Shown here: positions 6,794 to 15,840 of the stretch, in pieces
Layout: each line of letters begins with the position of its first letter
How positions within the stretch are numbered: the first letter of the stretch is position 1
Source of the DNA: JAAXHV01 sp965207165
GTDB taxonomy: Bacteria > Pseudomonadota > Gammaproteobacteria > Eutrophobiales > Eutrophobiaceae
Assembly: GCA_965207165.1 (NCBI GenBank)
Contig: OZ242265.1
Coordinates: forward strand, 496,001 to 560,000
Direction of reading: 5' to 3'
Length of the DNA: 64,000 nucleotides
The notes under the pieces: model-generated
Databases searched by the model: none
What the model saw: the letters and a program-made list of their open reading frames with translations, nothing else
What the model was told of the DNA's origin: nothing
Translations under genes and position numbers: made by a program

Positions 6794-9427
6794 TTAATTC
6801 ATACTCAGCGACGTGGTGATCGTGTCTGTCAGGCATTTCAGTTTGGCGGCGTCGGTGATGACCTGGTTATTCCGGTCGGTAATAAAGAAGATGTCTTCGA
6901 CCCGTTCTCCGTAGGTTGCGATTTTCGCTGCCTGCAGGCGTGTACCGCAAAATTCCAGCGCCGTTCCCACCGATGAGAGAAACCCGGGCCTGTCCATGGC
7001 GCTGACCTCCATGATGTTGCGCCGGTTTTTTTTATCGATGTCAAAATTGATACGGGTGGGTATGGAAAAATGCCGCAGTCTCCTTGACCGGATCCGGTCC
7101 GCGCGCTTTATCGGTTTATCCAGCGACAACAGGTTTTGTTTCAGCGCGGTCATGATCTCCTTTTTCCGCTCGCGTCCTTTCACGGTAGCCCCGGATTTTT
7201 CCAGGATGCTGAAGGTGTCCAGTGTAAAACCATGATTGGAGCTCATTATGCGGGCGTCCACGACGTTCAGGTCCAGCAGGTCCAGGGTGCGGCTGACACG
7301 CGAAAATATATTGTCATGGTCATGCATGTAGATAAACAGTGCGGTGGCCCCGCGCTCTGTCTCCTCGCGCAGCAGAATCATGGGTAGCCGGTCTTCGCTG
7401 CATTTCATGATGGCTTGCGTGTGCCAGGCAATCTCCGTAGGTGAGTAGCGCATGAAATAATCATCACTCAGGTACGACCATATCGCCCCGGTATCGGGTA
7501 CTGCCTGAATTCCATTTTTTATGATGGTCAGGGAGCGGGTTTTACTGTCATTTATGAACTCTTCCTTGTTTATCGGATTTTCCAGACCGCGCCATAAGGC
7601 CGACAGTGTTTTGTTATACAGGTCGGCGATCAAGGCGTCTTTCCAACTGTTCCACAGACGCGGGTTGGTGCCGTTGATGTCGGCAACCGTCAACAGGTAG
7701 AGGTAATCCAGGTGAATGCTGTCTCCCACTTCCCTGGCGAATTTGTTAATCACTTCAGGATCATTGATATCCTCTCTCTGTGCTGTCTTTGACATCAGCA
7801 GGTGATGTTCCACCAGCCACGCCACCAGTTTCGCGTCATAGTCGCTCAGGTGGTGTCTCTTGCAGAACTCCAGCGCGTCGCTGGAGCCCAGGGTGGAATG
7901 ATCGCCGTCTCTCCCCTTCGCCATATCATGAAACATCCCGGCAAAATAAAGTAACTCCTGCTTGGGAATTTGTTCCAGCACCTGCCGGCACAGCGGATAT
8001 TTTTTCCTGTATTCGTCCAGGCCGAAGCGTCGCATATTCCTGATTACAAACAGGATGTGCTCATCAACCGTATAGATATGGAACAAATCGAACTGCATCA
8101 AGCCTTCGATCTTGGCAAATTCAGGCATGTATGCCCCCAGCACGCCGTACTTGTGCATACGTCTTAACTCATGTCCCACACGATGCGGCTGGCGGATTAT
8201 TTCCAGGAACAGACTCTGACTTTTAATGTCTGCCCTGAAGCCGTCGTCAATCAGGTCCAGTGATTCCCTTATCAGCCTGATCGTACTGGCCCTCACCCCC
8301 TTGATGTTCTGGTTCTGCTGCAGCAACAGGAACACCTCGAGCAGTGCAATGGGATATTTTTTGAAAACCTGGCGGTTCTTTATCTCGATAAAATCATTCC
8401 GTATCTGGAAGCGTTTGTTCAACGGCCGGATTGTTTCTCTTCTGCGTGCGTAAATGATCTCTTCCTGGAAATGCTGCAGCAGCATTTCATTCAGGCGGCT
8501 GACCTCCTTCACCGTACGGTAATAGAGCCTCATGAACTGCTCAACGCCGGAATTGTCCGCGGCGGTAAAACCGAACTTGGCTGCGACATTTTTCTGGTGG
8601 TCGAACAACAGCCGGTCCTCTCTCCTGCCGGAAATAACGTGGAGCGCGTAGCGCACACGCCATAGGAAATTGTGTCCCTGGTCGAGAGTGTCGTACTCCG
8701 TCTGGGACAGGAAACCGTGTTTGACCAGGTCCCTGAGCCGCTCTGCGTCAAAATGTCTTTTCGCGACCCAGCCGATCATCTGGATATCGCGCAGACCGCC
8801 GGGGCCTTCCTTCACATTGGGCTCCAGGTTGTTTTCGCTGTCGTGGAATTTATGGTGGCGCGCCGTCTGTTCTTCCCATTTGGCTGCAAAGAATTTCCTG
8901 GAAGGCCATACCTTTTTCGGCCCCGTCACTTTGACCATGGTTTCATACAAGGCTGCATTGCCGATTATCAACCTGGATTCCATGAGGTTCGTGGCTACCG
9001 TTATGTCCGACTTTGCTTCCTGGACACAGTCCTTGACTGTTCTGACGCTATGCCCTACATCCAGACCCATGTCCCAGAGAAAGGCCAGAAAGGTCTCGAT
9101 GCCGGGCTTCAGGGATTTTTTTCTGCGCGGCTTGACGAGCAGCATCAGGTCCACGTCGGATGCCGGTAATAAATTCCCGCGACCGTAGCCGCCTACCGCA
9201 ATCAACGCCATTGCATCACTGTCAATATGGTGATGCCACGCGCTGATGAGTAACTGGTCGATTAACCAGGCGCGCTTGTAAATAATCTCACGTATCGGTT
9301 TGCCCGCTTCAAAGTGTTCGTTCAGGCAGTGATCAGCCCGGTCAACGGCATCTTTAAAGCAGGTTACGTCAGGAGGGGATCCGGCCAGGACCGATTTATC
9401 CAACAGCAACGACTCTTCAATAGTCAT
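6794..9427 (-). CDS. glnD: Bifunctional PII uridylyltransferase / uridylyl-removing enzyme
   Basis: An 877-residue nitrogen sensor. Low glutamine makes it add UMP to PII proteins; high glutamine makes it remove UMP, which sets glutamine synthetase activity and NtrBC signalling. The nucleotidyltransferase motif GGYGRGNLLPASDVD is at 79-93. A central HD phosphohydrolase domain contains FHDMAKGRDGDHS, and two ACT domains end the protein (FIYMHDHDNIFSRVSRTLD and MEVSAMDRPGFLSSVGTAL). Length is normal. It lies 5 bases downstream of map, the usual neighbour. Confidence 0.96.
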   Translation of the reverse strand: MTIEESLLLDKSVLAGSPPDVTCFKDAVDRADHCLNEHFEAGKPIREIIYKRAWLIDQLLISAWHHHIDSDAMALIAVGGYGRGNLLPASDVDLMLLVKPRRKKSLKPGIETFLAFLWDMGLDVGHSVRTVKDCVQEAKSDITVATNLMESRLIIGNAALYETMVKVTGPKKVWPSRKFFAAKWEEQTARHHKFHDSENNLEPNVKEGPGGLRDIQMIGWVAKRHFDAERLRDLVKHGFLSQTEYDTLDQGHNFLWRVRYALHVISGRREDRLLFDHQKNVAAKFGFTAADNSGVEQFMRLYYRTVKEVSRLNEMLLQHFQEEIIYARRRETIRPLNKRFQIRNDFIEIKNRQVFKKYPIALLEVFLLLQQNQNIKGVRASTIRLIRESLDLIDDGFRADIKSQSLFLEIIRQPHRVGHELRRMHKYGVLGAYMPEFAKIEGLMQFDLFHIYTVDEHILFVIRNMRRFGLDEYRKKYPLCRQVLEQIPKQELLYFAGMFHDMAKGRDGDHSTLGSSDALEFCKRHHLSDYDAKLVAWLVEHHLLMSKTAQREDINDPEVINKFAREVGDSIHLDYLYLLTVADINGTNPRLWNSWKDALIADLYNKTLSALWRGLENPINKEEFINDSKTRSLTIIKNGIQAVPDTGAIWSYLSDDYFMRYSPTEIAWHTQAIMKCSEDRLPMILLREETERGATALFIYMHDHDNIFSRVSRTLDLLDLNVVDARIMSSNHGFTLDTFSILEKSGATVKGRERKKEIMTALKQNLLSLDKPIKRADRIRSRRLRHFSIPTRINFDIDKKNRRNIMEVSAMDRPGFLSSVGTALEFCGTRLQAAKIATYGERVEDIFFITDRNNQVITDAAKLKCLTDTITTSLSMN

Positions 9428-9432
9428 ACGGG

Positions 9433-10200
9433 TTAAAAGTTCTCTTCGGGACGCCGGGTCAATACTTCAAAGCTGTCGCCGGTTACCAGGATGGTATGTT
9501 CCCATTGCGCGGAAAGGGAATGGTCCTTGGTAACGACAGTCCAGTTGTCAGGCAGCAGCTTGACAAAGCGTTTGCCGGCGTTAATCATCGGTTCAATGGT
9601 AAACGTCATTCCGGCTTCAAGCACCAGGCCTGTGCCCGGTATACCGTAATGCAGAACCTGCGGATCTTCGTGGAAGTTTCTGCCGATGCCATGGCCGCAA
9701 TATTCCTGTACAACCGTGAAGCGCCTGGCTTCGGCATAGGATTGTATAGCATGGCCTATATCACCCAGACGTGCCCCGGGCTTTACCATGCGGATACCCA
9801 GCAACATGCACTCGTATGTCGTTTCAATCAGCCGCTGGGCCCGTACTGACGGTTTGCCCACGCAGAACATCTTGCTGGTGTCGCCGTGAAATTCATCTTT
9901 AATCACGGTGATGTCAATATTAATGATATCGCCGTTTTTCAGACGTTTATTCCCGGGTATGCCGTGACAGACGACGTGATTGATCGAAGTACATATTGAC
10001 TTGGGAAAGCCGCGGTAATTCAGCGGCGCAGGTATTGCGTCCAGTTCCCCAATGATAAATTCATGGCAGATCCGATCGAGTTCGGCCGTGGTGATACCTG
10101 CCCTGACATGAGGTTCTATCATGGTCAGGACCGAAGAGGCCAGAGCCCCGGCGACGCGCATCTTTTCTATCTCATCAGCGCTTTTCAGCGATATCGTCAT
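9433..10200 (-). CDS. map: Methionine aminopeptidase, type I
   Basis: A 255-residue metalloenzyme that removes the initiator methionine from new proteins. Ligands and catalytic residues match E. coli Map offset by one: H79, D96, D107, H170 (in CGHGIGRNFHEDP), E203 and E234. It is divergent from rpsB, the common arrangement, with about 190 bp between them holding promoters for both. Confidence 0.97.
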   Translation of the reverse strand: MTISLKSADEIEKMRVAGALASSVLTMIEPHVRAGITTAELDRICHEFIIGELDAIPAPLNYRGFPKSICTSINHVVCHGIPGNKRLKNGDIINIDITVIKDEFHGDTSKMFCVGKPSVRAQRLIETTYECMLLGIRMVKPGARLGDIGHAIQSYAEARRFTVVQEYCGHGIGRNFHEDPQVLHYGIPGTGLVLEAGMTFTIEPMINAGKRFVKLLPDNWTVVTKDHSLSAQWEHTILVTGDSFEVLTRRPEENF

Positions 10201-10222
10201 ATTAAGAACACATAAATAATGT

Positions 10223-10251
10223 TTGTTGCTCCAGTGCTTCTATGTTATAAA
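10223..10251 (+). promoter_or_regulatory. Probable promoter of the rpsB operon
   Basis: A TTGTTG -35 candidate (10223-10228) and a TATAAA -10 (10246-10251) preceded by TG make an extended -10 promoter with 17-bp spacing. A second extended -10, TGTTATAAA, lies at 10278-10286. Downstream, CTGGCC and GGCCGG near 10320-10345 can pair in the leader, where S2 autoregulation is known in enterobacteria. The assignment is by eye. Confidence 0.4.
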
Positions 10252-10393
10252 GCGCCTGCTGTTATGGCAAGAACCGTTGTTATAAAACACACGCACATTA
10301 CAGAACGCATTTCGGGGTCCTGGCCGGCTCAGCGGTAAATGGCCGGGTGTAATGCGGGATGTGCGGAGGCTTAACCCTGTCAGGAGTATGAAT

Positions 10394-11929
10394 ATGTCTG
10401 AAATCAGCATGCGCGAAATGCTGGAAGCTGGTGTACATTTTGGCCACCAGACGCGTTACTGGAATCCCAAAATGGCCGCTTACCTGTACGGCCATCGTAA
10501 TAAAATACACATTATCGACCTGGAGAAGACCAAGGTCCTGCTCCAGGAAGCCCTGAATTTTGCCGGCAAGTTGTCGGCAAAGAAGGGAAAAATCCTGTTC
10601 GTGGGGACAAAACGCGCCGCACAACAGATTATCAAGGAAGAAGCGCAGCGTTGCGGCATGCCGTATATCAACCTGCGCTGGTTAGGCGGCCTGCTGACCA
10701 ACTACCAGACGGTCAGGCAATCAATTAACCGCCTGAAAGAGCTGGAGGAGATGAAAACCGACGGCGGCATGGAGCGCATGAGCAAGAAGGAAATGCTGCA
10801 TATTGACAGGGAACTGGAAAAACTGAACCGGAACCTGTCAGGGATTAAGGACATGGACGGCTGGCCGGATGCATTGTTTGTGATCGATGTAGGCTACGAG
10901 GATATCGCCGTAAGCGAAGCGGTGAAACTCAAGATACCCGTTATCGGCATAGTCGACAGCAACAACAGCCCCGCCGGTGTTGATTACGTTATACCGGGGA
11001 ATGATGATGCCATAAGGTCTATCAGGTTATATACGAAAGCCGTAGCCGATGCGATTATAACGGGCAAGGATTCGGTTGCGCATCTTGGTGAGGGCGGAGA
11101 CAAGGATGATTTTATAGAGCTTGACGCCGAGGGGGCGCCTATTGTCGAGACCAAGGAGGAAAACGTCCCGGTCAAGAAGAAAACTGTCAGGAAAAAGACC
11201 AGGAAGTCCGCTGAAACGGAAGCTGATGCCGGCAAGGCACAGGAAAACGAAGCACGTGCTGAAGTACAAACGGAGGAACAGGCTGCTGAGGCGGCAACGG
11301 CAACGGAGACCCCTGCCGAGCCCGAACAGCCGAAGGTTGTTACGGCTGCCGACGACGCTGGTGAAAAGGACGACGGGGCCGCTGCTGAAGCGCAGAGTGG
11401 GGATCAGGCAGGTGAAGCGGTAACGGAACAGGCGAGCCCGGCTGAAGCTGCTGCGTCCGAGAGCGCCGCGCCGGCTGCTGATAGCGGCAGTGCAGGAGAG
11501 GAAACATCCGCAGCTGAGGCACAGACAGATGAGCCCGCAGGTGAAGCGGCAAGCGAAGATGTGACGCCGGCCGAAACCGAAAAGCCGAAGCGGGCAGCGA
11601 CAAAATCAGCCGGCACCAGGACTGCGGCGAAAAAGGCCCCGGCAAAAACTACAGCTAAAGCCTCGGCAAAGACGCCGGCTAAAACCACGGCTAAAGCCCC
11701 GGCAAAGACACCGGCTAAAACCACGGCTAAAGCCCCGGCAAAGACACCGGCTAAAACCACGGCTAAAGCCCCGGCAAAGACACCGGCTAAAACCGCGGCT
11801 AAAGCCCCGGCAAAGACACCGGCAAAAACCACGGCAAAAGCCCCGGCAAAAGCCCCGGCAAAATCAAAAAGTGCGGCAAAACAGGACAGCACGGCTCCGG
11901 AAGATAAAACCGAAGTGAAACAGGATTGA
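10394..11929 (+). CDS. rpsB: 30S ribosomal protein S2 with long lysine/alanine/proline-rich tail
   Basis: Residues 1 to about 245 are a standard S2 (SMREMLEAGVHFGHQTRYWN, ILFVGTKRAA, NLRWLGGLLTN, DVGYEDIAVSEA). I chose the ATG at 10394 because AGGAG at 10382-10386 sits 7 bases before it and the protein then starts like other S2 proteins. The chain continues to 511 residues, about twice the usual length: an acidic Ala/Glu/Asp-rich stretch, then a basic AK/PAK region like a histone H1 tail, built from 36-bp tandem repeats. The extension is in frame and ends at a stop 8 bases before tsf. The S2 function is certain; the tail's role is not known. Confidence 0.93.
   Translation: MSEISMREMLEAGVHFGHQTRYWNPKMAAYLYGHRNKIHIIDLEKTKVLLQEALNFAGKLSAKKGKILFVGTKRAAQQIIKEEAQRCGMPYINLRWLGGLLTNYQTVRQSINRLKELEEMKTDGGMERMSKKEMLHIDRELEKLNRNLSGIKDMDGWPDALFVIDVGYEDIAVSEAVKLKIPVIGIVDSNNSPAGVDYVIPGNDDAIRSIRLYTKAVADAIITGKDSVAHLGEGGDKDDFIELDAEGAPIVETKEENVPVKKKTVRKKTRKSAETEADAGKAQENEARAEVQTEEQAAEAATATETPAEPEQPKVVTAADDAGEKDDGAAAEAQSGDQAGEAVTEQASPAEAAASESAAPAADSGSAGEETSAAEAQTDEPAGEAASEDVTPAETEKPKRAATKSAGTRTAAKKAPAKTTAKASAKTPAKTTAKAPAKTPAKTTAKAPAKTPAKTTAKAPAKTPAKTAAKAPAKTPAKTTAKAPAKAPAKSKSAAKQDSTAPEDKTEVKQD
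11642..11857 (+). repeat. Six 36-bp tandem repeats inside the rpsB tail
   Basis: Units start at 11642, 11678, 11714, 11750, 11786 and 11822. Each encodes a variant of the 12-residue block AKTTAKAPAKTP. Units 2 to 4 are almost identical at the DNA level, so copy number may change by slippage or recombination. Confidence 0.9.
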
Positions 11930-11937
11930 GAAGTACA

Positions 11938-12834
11938 ATGCAAATTTCTGCGTCAATGGTAAAAGAGTTGAGGGACCGGACCGGTGCCGGGATGATGGAC
12001 TGTAAAAAGGCACTGCAGGAAGCTGCCGGCGATATTGATGCCGCAATCGATGTGATGCGAAAATCCGGCATTGCCAAAGCGGCAAAAAAAGCAGGCCGAA
12101 TCGCTGCTGAAGGGACGATAGTCGTTAAACCGGATCAGACCGGCAACCAGGCAATGATACTGGAGGTCAATTGTGAAACGGACTTTGTCGCCAAGGATGA
12201 AAACTTTCAGGGTTTTTCCAGTCAACTTGCAGATACGCTCCTCGAGCAACCCGGCGCAACTGCAGACAGTGCAGGGGAGTTGCCGTTAAACAATACGGGA
12301 ACGCAAACGGTCGAAGCTACCAGGCAGCAGTTGGTGACCAAGCTGGGAGAGAACATCAGTATCCGCCGCTTTGCCCGGCTCAACAAAACGGCCGGGGGTA
12401 CCCTGGGTATCTACCTGCACGGTATCAGGATAGGTGTAATAGTCGACTTGTCTAGGGATAATCCCGGCCTGGCCAAGGACCTGGCCATGCATATCGCAGC
12501 CAGCAATCCGTTGTGCGTCAATGAAGAGGATGTTGCGCCGCAGGTATTGGAGAATGAAAGACAAGTCCAGCTTGCCCAGGCCAGGCAGTCGGGAAAACCG
12601 GATGAGATCGTCGAGAAAATGGTCAGCGGCAGGATGAAAAAGTTTTTGCGGGAAAATACCTTGACCGGGCAGGCTTTTGTCAAGGACCCCGATACCTCCG
12701 TGGCAGCCCTGTTAAAGGCAAACAACGCGTCAGTGAATGGTTTTATCAGGTATGAAGTCGGTGAAGGTATCGAAAAGAAAGCGGATAATTTTGCCGCTGA
12801 AGTCATGCAACAGGCCGGATTGACAAACGAGTAG
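11938..12834 (+). CDS. tsf: Translation elongation factor Ts
   Basis: A 298-residue GDP/GTP exchange factor for EF-Tu. The N-terminal UBA-like domain (SASMVKELRDRTGAGMMDCK) and the core motif EVNCETDFVAKDENF are present. The ATG at 11938 is preferred to a TTG 12 bases upstream because it gives the family N-terminus. It follows rpsB by 8 bases, the conserved rpsB-tsf pair. Confidence 0.96.
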   Translation: MQISASMVKELRDRTGAGMMDCKKALQEAAGDIDAAIDVMRKSGIAKAAKKAGRIAAEGTIVVKPDQTGNQAMILEVNCETDFVAKDENFQGFSSQLADTLLEQPGATADSAGELPLNNTGTQTVEATRQQLVTKLGENISIRRFARLNKTAGGTLGIYLHGIRIGVIVDLSRDNPGLAKDLAMHIAASNPLCVNEEDVAPQVLENERQVQLAQARQSGKPDEIVEKMVSGRMKKFLRENTLTGQAFVKDPDTSVAALLKANNASVNGFIRYEVGEGIEKKADNFAAEVMQQAGLTNE

Positions 12835-12841
12835 GTGTGTT

Positions 12842-13567
12842 TTGCCTGAATCCCCGGAACTGCAATATCGAAGAATTCTGATTAAACTGAGCGGCGAAGC
12901 GTTAATGGGTGAAGCCGCTTACGGGATCGATCCTGTTACCATCAAGAGGTTGGCGAATGAGATTCGCGACCTGAGCCTGTGCGGTGCGGAGATTGCCCTG
13001 GTCCTGGGGGCGGGAAATTTCTTCCGCGGTTCGGGGCTTGCTGCCGCAGGGATTGACCGGGTCACTGCCGATCACATGGGTATGCTGGCTACCATCATGA
13101 ACTCCCTCGCGTTACAGGATGCCCTGGAACAGCTTGGTTCCTTCGCCAGGGTGATGTCGGCCATCGAGATCAACGAGGTCTGTGAAGATTACATCCGGCG
13201 GCGTGCAGTACGGCACCTGGAAAAAGGCCGGGTGGTGATTTTTGCGGCCGGGACCGGCAACCCGTTCTTTACCACCGATTCAGCTGCCAGTCTGCGCGCG
13301 GTAGAGATCAATGCCGACCTGTTAATCAAGGCAACCAAGGTGGACGGCATTTACACCGCCGATCCGGTACATGACAAAACGGCGACCAGGTATGATGTTT
13401 TGGGTTATGATGAAGTAATTGAAAGAAAACTTGCAGTGATGGATACGACTGCCATAGTGTTGTGCCGCGAGAACAACATGCCCTTGCGGGTTTTGAATAT
13501 GATGCAGCCCGGCGCCTTGTTACGCGCTGCCAGGGGTATGCCGGAAGGCACGCTTGTAACCCAATAG
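12842..13567 (+). CDS. pyrH: Uridylate kinase (UMP kinase)
   Basis: A 241-residue amino-acid-kinase-fold enzyme that makes UDP from UMP. Motifs KLSGEALMG, VLGAGNFFRG and FAAGTGNPFFTTDSAA are clear. The start is a TTG 7 bases after the tsf stop; no ATG fits the family N-terminus. It sits in the conserved tsf-pyrH-frr order. Confidence 0.96.
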   Translation: MPESPELQYRRILIKLSGEALMGEAAYGIDPVTIKRLANEIRDLSLCGAEIALVLGAGNFFRGSGLAAAGIDRVTADHMGMLATIMNSLALQDALEQLGSFARVMSAIEINEVCEDYIRRRAVRHLEKGRVVIFAAGTGNPFFTTDSAASLRAVEINADLLIKATKVDGIYTADPVHDKTATRYDVLGYDEVIERKLAVMDTTAIVLCRENNMPLRVLNMMQPGALLRAARGMPEGTLVTQ

Positions 13568-13630
13568 TATCTGGCTGCCGGTGTTTATTGCTGATTTCTG
13601 CTAACCGGAAACTCAAAACTCGAGACTGAA

Positions 13631-14188
13631 ATGATTGAAGATATCCTCAAAGACGCGGATAACCGCATGGATAAAACGCTCAAGGCATTACGCAGCGAGC
13701 TGTCGAAAATCCGCACCGGACGCGCCCACCCGAGCCTTTTGGAACATGTCACCGTCAATTACTATGGCAGCCAGGTTCCGTTAAACCAGGCGGCCAACAT
13801 CACCGTTCTCGATGCCCGCACACTGGGTGTGTCGCCCTGGGACAAGAATATGGTTACGGACATCGAGAAGGCGATATTGAATTCGGACCTGGGCCTGAAC
13901 CCGGTTACCACGGGTAGCGTGATGCGGGTCCCGTTACCCGCCCTGACACAGGAACGCAGGAAGGAACTGACCCGGGTAGTCAGGTCGGAAGCGGAGAAAG
14001 CCAGGGTTGCCGTCCGCAATATCCGCCGCGATGCAAACCACCACATGAAGGAAATGCTGAAGGAAAAGATGATTACCGAAGACGAGGACCGCAGGGAGGA
14101 AGGCAACATCCAGAAGAAGACCGACGCGCATATCCGGGATATTGAGCAAATCCTCAAGGATAAAGAGGCGGAGTTGATGGAAATATGA
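13631..14188 (+). CDS. frr: Ribosome recycling factor
   Basis: A 185-residue protein that splits post-termination ribosomes together with EF-G. Length and motifs (LRSELSKIRTGRAHPSLLE, SPWDKNMVTDIEKAI, DIEQILKDKEAELMEI) are those of the family. It lies between pyrH and uppS as expected. Confidence 0.97.
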   Translation: MIEDILKDADNRMDKTLKALRSELSKIRTGRAHPSLLEHVTVNYYGSQVPLNQAANITVLDARTLGVSPWDKNMVTDIEKAILNSDLGLNPVTTGSVMRVPLPALTQERRKELTRVVRSEAEKARVAVRNIRRDANHHMKEMLKEKMITEDEDRREEGNIQKKTDAHIRDIEQILKDKEAELMEI

Positions 14189-14294
14189 AGCCCGGAAACA
14201 GCGCCGGCGGGTACCCCTTCGGGGCGTGCGTGATGAAAGATACACATCGATATCGTGCGCGCTCACCGCACAGGCTAACGCCACGTCCGGTCTG

Positions 14295-15023
14295 ATGGAA
14301 AACACGCCGGGCCACGTGGCCATCGTTATGGATGGCAACGGCAGGTGGGCAAACAGCAGGGGACTGCCACGTGCGGCAGGCCACAAAGCCGGCATAGATG
14401 CCTTGCGCGGAACGGTCGAACACAGTATTTACCGCGGGATAAAGACGCTTACCGTTTATGTTTTCAGCAGTGAAAACTGGCAGCGCCCGCATGCCGAAGT
14501 CGCGTTATTGATCGAGTTGTTCATAACCGCACTGGATGATGAGATCGATGAGTTGCATAAAAATAACGTCAGGTTGTCTTTTATAGGCGATATTTCTGTT
14601 TTTCCCGAAGAATTACAACTTTCCACTCAAAATGCGGCACGAAAAACCTCGGCAAACAACGGGTTGAACCTGGTTATCGCAATAAATTATGGCGGGCGCA
14701 CGGAGATCGTGTCGGCCTGCAAAAAACTCTTTTCTGCACTGTCCGGCGAAAACAAGGGAAGCGAAGCCGTATCGGAAGAGGCGTTGAGGCGCCAACTGGA
14801 TTTGGCGGACTACCCTGATCTGTTCATCCGTACGGGCGGAGAAGTCCGCATCAGTAATTTCCTGTTATGGCAACTGGCTTATACGGAAATGTATTTCACC
14901 GATGTGTACTGGCCGGACTTTAACCATGCAGAGTATGACAAGGCATTGCAATCCTATGACGGCAGGCAACGCCGCTTCGGCCGCACCTCTGAGCAACTGG
15001 GACAAAATGAAACTGCGCTTTAA
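14295..15023 (+). CDS. uppS: Undecaprenyl diphosphate synthase
   Basis: A cis-prenyltransferase making the C55 lipid carrier for peptidoglycan and O-antigen. The active-site motif HVAIVMDGNGRWA lies at the N-terminus, and SSENWQRP, IRTGGEVRISNFLLWQ and TEMYFTDVYWPDF follow. I use the ATG at 14295 (242 residues), which gives a short leader like homologues; a GTG at 14226 would add 23 residues with no family support. It overlaps cdsA by 17 bases. Confidence 0.95.
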   Translation: MENTPGHVAIVMDGNGRWANSRGLPRAAGHKAGIDALRGTVEHSIYRGIKTLTVYVFSSENWQRPHAEVALLIELFITALDDEIDELHKNNVRLSFIGDISVFPEELQLSTQNAARKTSANNGLNLVIAINYGGRTEIVSACKKLFSALSGENKGSEAVSEEALRRQLDLADYPDLFIRTGGEVRISNFLLWQLAYTEMYFTDVYWPDFNHAEYDKALQSYDGRQRRFGRTSEQLGQNETAL

Positions 15024-15840
15024 TACCAGGATCGGCACGGCGCTGGTACTGATTCCGCTGGTTCTTGGAATAACCGTTTACGGCACACACGAACTGTTCG
15101 CCGGCCTGTGCGCGGTAATCATCCTGACGGGAATATGGGAATGGGTGGGTCTTGCCGGAATACATGACAGACGCTGGAAGGCATTTATGGTGGTGCTGAC
15201 GGCGTTACTCCTGACAGTCTGTTACCGTAATATTGACAGCAGCATGACCTTGTTTATCGTGGGTTCGTCGCTGGCCTGGTGGCTGGGAGCCCTGGTATTG
15301 ATCATACGCCGGCAACTCGGCAGAAAATTCAGCCCGGGACTGATGCTGCAGACCGGTATCGGCATCATCGTGCTGGTCCCCGCGTGGGTGTCCCTGGTAG
15401 CCCTGCATGCCGATGCTGATGTACACGGTCCTGTTCTGGTAACCTGTCTACTGATATTGATCTGGAGCGCGGATACGGGAGCATATTACGTGGGCCAAAA
15501 ATGGGGCAGGAAACAACTTGCCAGTCACGTCAGCCCGGGCAAAACCCTGGAGGGTTTATACGGCGCTCTGGGCTGTGGCCTGTTCGTCGCGGTCATATGT
15601 TCCCTGCTGCTGCAACTGGGGCTGTACAAGTCCATTCTGTTCCTGCTGGTCTGTCTGGTCACGACTGCCGTCTCCATAGTCGGCGATCTGACGGAGAGCA
15701 TGATAAAGCGTAGCGGGGGAGTCAAGGACAGCGGTGAATTGTTACCCGGCCACGGGGGGGCATTGGACCGGATAGACAGCATGACGGCCGCGGCGCCGGT
15801 TTTTTTTACCGGTGTTCTGTTACTGGAGGCAACGTCGTGA
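15007..15840 (+). CDS. cdsA: Phosphatidate cytidylyltransferase
   Basis: An integral inner-membrane enzyme that makes CDP-diacylglycerol, the precursor of all phospholipids. From the ATG at 15007 (277 residues) it has about eight hydrophobic segments and the C-terminal signature SIVGDLTESMIKRSGGVKDS followed by LLPGHGGALDRIDS. The longer frame upstream lies inside uppS and is not used. GTGA links its stop to dxr. Confidence 0.95.
   Translation: MKLRFNTRIGTALVLIPLVLGITVYGTHELFAGLCAVIILTGIWEWVGLAGIHDRRWKAFMVVLTALLLTVCYRNIDSSMTLFIVGSSLAWWLGALVLIIRRQLGRKFSPGLMLQTGIGIIVLVPAWVSLVALHADADVHGPVLVTCLLILIWSADTGAYYVGQKWGRKQLASHVSPGKTLEGLYGALGCGLFVAVICSLLLQLGLYKSILFLLVCLVTTAVSIVGDLTESMIKRSGGVKDSGELLPGHGGALDRIDSMTAAAPVFFTGVLLLEATS

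Noticed and set aside
11642..11857. Regular 36-bp repeats that might be a CRISPR array
   Set aside because: The units are contiguous with no spacers and lie in frame inside rpsB, coding for a 12-residue block.
11404..11943. Long minus-strand frame of 179 codons
   Set aside because: It mirrors the low-complexity rpsB tail (Ala/Val/Phe repeats) and has no independent likeness.
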